A stretch of 7,800 nt of DNA, from the NCBI GenBank assembly GCA_025353985.1, contig JANXNT010000088.1:1-7800 (forward strand). The letters are read 5' to 3'. Source of the stretch: Limnoglobus sp. GTDB taxonomy: Bacteria; Planctomycetota; Planctomycetia; Gemmatales; Gemmataceae. Both the position numbers and the translations under genes were made by a program. The notes below the pieces were generated by a model. That model saw only the letters and a list, made by a program, of their open reading frames with translations, was not told the origin of the DNA and made no database searches. Positions 3,857 through 7,800 of the stretch are shown here, piece by piece; position 1 is the stretch's first letter; every line of letters starts with the position of its first letter.

Positions 3857-5695
3857 ATGCGTATGAACGGCCTGCTCGCGATTTTCGCCTTTGCCACTTG
3901 CCTCATCGCGAGTGCGGAAGAACCGACCGATGGCAAGATCGTCATCCGGCCCAAGAACGGTAACGCCAAATCTGCCCCGGAAGTGATCCCGGACAAAGAC
4001 GGCTTCCTCGTCATTCGCCCGCTCCGCTACGGCGCGCCCGCCGTCACAATGCCAACGCCCCGCCAACTCGATTCGGATAACGGCAAAGGTTCCAAACCGG
4101 TCAAGCCCGCCACCGGTGCGAACCTCAACCCCGTGCCCATATCGGACCCGAAACCAGTCCCCGACGGCACCGCACCGAAGCCCGCTGCGAACGCGAAGGG
4201 CGATGCGGAAAAGGGCAAAGTCATTCTCGAAACGTGGGACGTGGCGTACCTGAAGGGACTGAAAATCGGCTACTTTCACGTGATCGTTCGCGAACACGAA
4301 CACGATGGCAAGAAGTACGTGTATGCCACGAAGATGTTCCGCATGAACGTGTCGCGGTTCGGGCAGCCCGTCGAACAATGGACCGAAGATGCGACGATGG
4401 AGACGATCGAAGGTACCGTACTGACGGTGCGGATGCGCTACGAAGTCGGCAAAAATCAGACGCTGTCGATCACGGGGAAAGTCGATGGCCGTACGCTTAT
4501 CGTGAAAGGCGAAGGCGCGGCGGCAGCAGCCGAAAGCGTGCCGTGGCCCGAAGGCGTTCTCGGTGTCGCCAAGGAAGCCACGCTGTTCGCGGACCGCAAG
4601 CCGAAGCCCGGCGAGTCGTTCGAATATTCGGTCTACGAAGGACGATTGAACCAGGCGATCAAGACCACGGTCACCGCGAAAGCGATCGAAACGGTCGCAC
4701 TCATTCAAGGCGAAAAACCGCGCAAACTTCTCCGCCTCGAAGCGGTTATGCAAGAACTCAAAGACAAGCAGGGGCGCGTCGTATTCAAGATGCCGCCCGG
4801 TACGATCTGGTGCGACCCGGATACGTTCCAGATGGTGCGCATGGATCAAGACATGGCCGCGCTCGGCGGACGCATCACGTACATGCGGACGACGAAAGAC
4901 GTCGCGTTGCGGCCCGCCACGAAACTCGTCGAAATCTTCGATGCGCAGTCGATCGTGCTCGCTCGCCCGGTGCCGAATTTGCACGAAGCGGCGTCGGCGG
5001 TGTATCGCATCACGATGGAATCCGAAGCCGATCCGGAGTCGGCGATCCCGCAAGATGGCCGGCAGATTATCCAGAACATCGACAAGGCGAAGAAGACATT
5101 CGACCTGCAAGTGAGCGCGATTCGCGGCATCCAGAAACTCCCGGTGGCGGAGAAAATTCCCGGCCCGGAATATCTCTCGCATAGCTTCTTCATCGACTGG
5201 CAAGACGACCGCGTGAAGGCCCACGCCAAAGCCGCCGTGGCGGGACTGCCGGCGGGGGCAACGCCTTGGCAGCAAGCGAAAGCCGTGGAAACGTGGGTGT
5301 TCAAAAACATGCGTGGCGTCGAGTTTTCGCAGGCTCAAGCCAGCGCGAGCGAAGTCGCAAAAACGCTAAACGGCGACTGCACCGAGTTCGGCGTGTTGGC
5401 GGCGGGCATGTGCCGGGCGCTCGGCATCTCGAGCCGCACCGTGTACGGTCTGGTGTACGCCACGGACCGCAGCGGCAAGGCGTTCCTGGCCTACCATATG
5501 TGGTACGAAGTCTACGCCGAGGGCCAGTGGCTCGCGCTCGACGGCACCCGCGGCCAAGGCTCCATCGGGCCGGGGCACATCAAGATCACCGACACATCGT
5601 GGGATAACGAAAAGTCACTCGCACCCGTGTTGCCACTGATCCGCGTACTGATGGCCAAACCCGCCGTCGAGATCGTGAAAGTGAACGAACGGTAG
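3857..5695 (+). CDS. Secreted transglutaminase-like (papain-fold) protein, 612 aa
   Basis: A predicted exported protein with a C-terminal transglutaminase-like domain. Members of this superfamily can be proteases, peptidases or amide-bond-forming enzymes, so the substrate is open. The ATG at 3857 was chosen because GAGGGA (3845-3850) lies 6 bases ahead and the frame then opens with a signal peptide (basic start, hydrophobic LLAIFAFATCLIA, likely cut after ASA near residue 20). An earlier ATG at 3833 lacks both. Residues about 60-115 are a Pro/Lys/Ala-rich linker. Residues about 120-430 form a beta-rich region beginning ETWDVAYLKGLKIGYFHV, of the kind that precedes such domains in planctomycetes. 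The catalytic set is readable: Cys508 in NGDCTEFG, His547 in AYHMWYEVYA and Asp562 in LALDGTRG. The WD40 gene follows after 38 bases on the same strand and probably shares its transcript. Confidence 0.95.
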   Translation: MRMNGLLAIFAFATCLIASAEEPTDGKIVIRPKNGNAKSAPEVIPDKDGFLVIRPLRYGAPAVTMPTPRQLDSDNGKGSKPVKPATGANLNPVPISDPKPVPDGTAPKPAANAKGDAEKGKVILETWDVAYLKGLKIGYFHVIVREHEHDGKKYVYATKMFRMNVSRFGQPVEQWTEDATMETIEGTVLTVRMRYEVGKNQTLSITGKVDGRTLIVKGEGAAAAAESVPWPEGVLGVAKEATLFADRKPKPGESFEYSVYEGRLNQAIKTTVTAKAIETVALIQGEKPRKLLRLEAVMQELKDKQGRVVFKMPPGTIWCDPDTFQMVRMDQDMAALGGRITYMRTTKDVALRPATKLVEIFDAQSIVLARPVPNLHEAASAVYRITMESEADPESAIPQDGRQIIQNIDKAKKTFDLQVSAIRGIQKLPVAEKIPGPEYLSHSFFIDWQDDRVKAHAKAAVAGLPAGATPWQQAKAVETWVFKNMRGVEFSQAQASASEVAKTLNGDCTEFGVLAAGMCRALGISSRTVYGLVYATDRSGKAFLAYHMWYEVYAEGQWLALDGTRGQGSIGPGHIKITDTSWDNEKSLAPVLPLIRVLMAKPAVEIVKVNER

Positions 5696-5733
5696 GCGTT
5701 GCCGAATCGATCCGATCCCTATCGAAAGTCGCC

Positions 5734-7800
5734 ATGAACGGGATACGCGTGCTGATGGTTTGCGTCGCGTTCGCGGCTAGCATCGGCACCGCGAGTTCCG
5801 ACGATGCACTTCCCGCTGGCGCGATCCTGCGTCTGGGTTCGACGAAATTTCGTCAGCCGGAAGGCAGGACGCCTTCGACGATCACTCCCGATGGCCGCTC
5901 GATTTTGCAGTATGAGTCGCCGAATATACTGCGGTATTTCAGCGTGGAAACCGGCAAGCAAACTCACACTGTCAAATTGAAGGAAAAGCTGAGCCAGTAC
6001 GCCTACATGTTTCGGATCATGCCAGACGGGCAACGGCTGATTATTTTCTGCGACAATCGGATGAGGGTTGTCAATCCGCATTCCGGCGAAACATTGTGGA
6101 CTTACTTAGCTGTCGGAAATCGAAATCTAGTTAAAGAAACGTACGAGACCGACGGCAAAGCCGAACGATTTGCTTACGCCTTAGAAGAGCAGCAAAACAA
6201 CCGCGAAACGAGCAAAGTGCGTGTACGTGACACGCGCAACGGCGACAAAATCGTCGAGTTCGACGTCCTGCAAACGAGTAGTGTTCGATCGATCTTGTCG
6301 AGCGATGGCAAGCGACTCGCGACCTGCGGCCATCAGGATTCGCGTAAAGAGAAAGTCGAAGATTCTGCATGCGTTGTACAGATCTGGGATGTAGACGAAA
6401 AAAAAGAAATCGCCAGAATTAAAACGACTTCAAGTCACATCACAGGTGTGCAATTTTCCATTGATGGCAAACGTGTGTATACGGCTGGGGAAAATACACC
6501 CGTCGAAGAGTGGGACATCGCCACGGGAAAATCGTTGCGACGATTCGTCACGCAAAGTGGCAGAGAGCCGGATTTATTCCTTTCGGCAGACGGCAAAAAA
6601 CTAGCCACCGCTTCGAAAGATGGGCACGTTCAGGTTTGGGAAACCGCAACCGGGCGACGTCTCGGTTCCGGGGCGGCGCATGTCACTGCTGGCGTAGAAA
6701 CCATCGCTTTCCCCGCCGATGGACCCGCCGTGGCCTTCGCTAAATTCGATTCCACACTGCAACTTTGGACGATTCCCGGCAAAACGCTGACATCCCAAGA
6801 GGGCCATTACAGCACTGTGAGTCGGATCGCATATGCGAATGGCGGCAAGGAAATTCTGACGACCAGTAACGACAACAAGTTCGTGCGTTGGGATGCCAAA
6901 ACCGGCAAAGAACTCGCCAGCTATAGCAACTACCCGAACGCAACCAACCGATGGCCGGTGCGACTGCCGACAAAGTCGTGGGAAAATGGATTGCTATCGA
7001 AATGGTCGACTCTCAGCGCCGAACTCACTGCGGATCGCGAATCGTTCTACGTGCCGAACGGTGGCGGGTTGGCGTTGGTAAATTTGAAAACCGGCGAGGA
7101 GCAGCACACACTGTATGCGACGAACGGCGATGCAATCGACGGTCGATTCGAAATCTCGGCCGGTGGCAAGCGATTCGTCGCTAATTCAACGACTGCACCC
7201 TGCCCGGATCGGTATTCGATCCATGTGTGGGACGCGGCGACTGCGGAATCGATCTTCGAATACACGTACCCCCAAGATGAAAAGTCGGTCGTTCGGATCG
7301 ATCAGGTCTGTAACGCCATCACTCCCGATGGAACGATGATCGCCAGTCTGGTACGCAAAGAAGATCCGAACGGCGGGGCCAGTCAGTTGGAATTCTTCGC
7401 ATTTGATCTGCGGACGAAGACCGTGATCGGCCAAAGTGCCGTCGCAACAGATATGGCGCACGGCAACATCGTAATCGCAGCGAGTGACAACCGTTCCGCA
7501 TTGGTATTTCACAAGCCCGAATCGTTGGCGGTGTGGGATATTCCGACTGCGAAATTCCTACGCAAGATCCCATTCGAGGGCATACCAAACCTGACATGTT
7601 TCAGCCCGAATGGTCGCCTGCTCGCAATTGCGGGTTCGATCGACGATGATAAAAGTCCTAATCGGTATTTCGTCCGCATCATCGAGTGGGCCTCGGGCCA
7701 CGTGCGTCGCGAAATCGCACTTGAATCACAAGGCCAAAGCCTTTGTTTCAGCCCCGATAGCATGCAGTTGGCCGTTGGCACCAGCGATTCGACGGTGCTG
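5734..7800 (+). CDS. Secreted WD40-repeat beta-propeller protein (3' end beyond window)
   Basis: An open frame of 689 codons runs from the ATG to the last base of the window with no stop, so the C-terminus is missing. The first 25 residues look like a signal peptide (IRVLMVCVAFAASIGTA, cut before SDDALPAG or nearby), so the propeller should act outside the cytoplasm. WD40 blades are readable from the motif 'SxDGKxLAT...WD..TGK', with the key Trp at residues 218, 260, 302, 345, 386, 499, 601 and 652. A further strand, FSPDSMQLAVG, starts at the window edge. That is at least nine blade-like units, enough for more than one seven-bladed propeller. The part from about 400 to 490 has no clear blade. 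No kinase or enzymatic domain is seen, so a binding or scaffold role is likely but inferred. The ribosome binding site is weak (GAAAG). A run of eight A at 6398-6405 lies within the frame. Confidence 0.93.
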   Translation, partial: MNGIRVLMVCVAFAASIGTASSDDALPAGAILRLGSTKFRQPEGRTPSTITPDGRSILQYESPNILRYFSVETGKQTHTVKLKEKLSQYAYMFRIMPDGQRLIIFCDNRMRVVNPHSGETLWTYLAVGNRNLVKETYETDGKAERFAYALEEQQNNRETSKVRVRDTRNGDKIVEFDVLQTSSVRSILSSDGKRLATCGHQDSRKEKVEDSACVVQIWDVDEKKEIARIKTTSSHITGVQFSIDGKRVYTAGENTPVEEWDIATGKSLRRFVTQSGREPDLFLSADGKKLATASKDGHVQVWETATGRRLGSGAAHVTAGVETIAFPADGPAVAFAKFDSTLQLWTIPGKTLTSQEGHYSTVSRIAYANGGKEILTTSNDNKFVRWDAKTGKELASYSNYPNATNRWPVRLPTKSWENGLLSKWSTLSAELTADRESFYVPNGGGLALVNLKTGEEQHTLYATNGDAIDGRFEISAGGKRFVANSTTAPCPDRYSIHVWDAATAESIFEYTYPQDEKSVVRIDQVCNAITPDGTMIASLVRKEDPNGGASQLEFFAFDLRTKTVIGQSAVATDMAHGNIVIAASDNRSALVFHKPESLAVWDIPTAKFLRKIPFEGIPNLTCFSPNGRLLAIAGSIDDDKSPNRYFVRIIEWASGHVRREIALESQGQSLCFSPDSMQLAVGTSDSTVL

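Noticed and set aside
3505..4014. N-terminal extension of the 213-aa minus-strand protein up to an ATG at 4014
   Set aside because: It would cross the divergent promoter and the signal-peptide region of the opposite gene, and the extra residues look non-protein-like. GTG at 3504 has a good Shine-Dalgarno sequence.
4234..5184. 316-codon frame on the plus strand
   Set aside because: It overlaps the same gene in another frame, and its Arg/Asp/Gly-rich composition is typical of a frame shadow.
3791..5338. Long open frame of 515 codons on the minus strand
   Set aside because: It lies fully opposite the transglutaminase-like gene, has Arg/His/Phe/Asp-rich composition with no recognisable domain, and is explained by the strong third-position G/C bias of the real gene.

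Overview
The window looks like a piece of a planctomycete chromosome, most likely from the Gemmata/Gemmataceae side of the phylum. This rests on pattern recognition, not a search: moderately high GC with strong third-position G/C bias, several small proteins of types I associate with that group, a secreted WD40-repeat protein, a secreted transglutaminase-like protein, a DUF3467 protein, and many intergenic palindromic repeats. Seven protein genes are well supported. No RNA gene, CRISPR array, insertion sequence or transposase was seen.

Layout. (1) Positions 1-583 hold no confident gene. They contain a degenerate 21-bp periodic motif (72-197), a truncated copy of a nested palindromic repeat (275-385) and a doubtful 46-codon frame (403-543). 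(2) 584-1093 encodes an uncharacterised 169-aa protein. (3) 1094-1452 is a repeat-rich spacer with two hairpins flanking a second, intact copy of the palindromic element (1234-1345). The 169-aa gene therefore sits between two direct copies about 960 bp apart. (4) 1453-2129 is a tight two-gene cluster: a 78-aa protein and a 139-aa single-pass membrane protein. (5) A 12-bp-arm inverted repeat follows at 2136-2183, then a DUF3467 protein gene (2334-2708). (6) A 25-bp-arm inverted repeat (2764-2850) separates that gene from a convergent gene for an uncharacterised 213-aa protein (2863-3504, minus strand). The start of this gene overlaps the end of a possible 37-aa leader frame. (7) A divergent intergenic region carries a sigma70-like promoter whose -10 box lies inside a perfect palindrome. 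(8) From there, a secreted transglutaminase-like protein (3857-5695) and a secreted WD40 beta-propeller protein (from 5734, cut by the window end) read rightward, 38 nt apart.

How they may work together. The last two genes probably form one transcription unit of exported proteins: a papain-fold enzyme with intact Cys-His-Asp residues and a beta-propeller that could bind a partner or substrate. The 78-aa and 139-aa genes are probably co-transcribed. The other genes look independent. I see no clear new biological system. The parts most worth a second look are the nested palindromic element bracketing a gene, the overlapping leader frame before the minus-strand gene, and the palindrome over the -10 box of the transglutaminase/WD40 unit.
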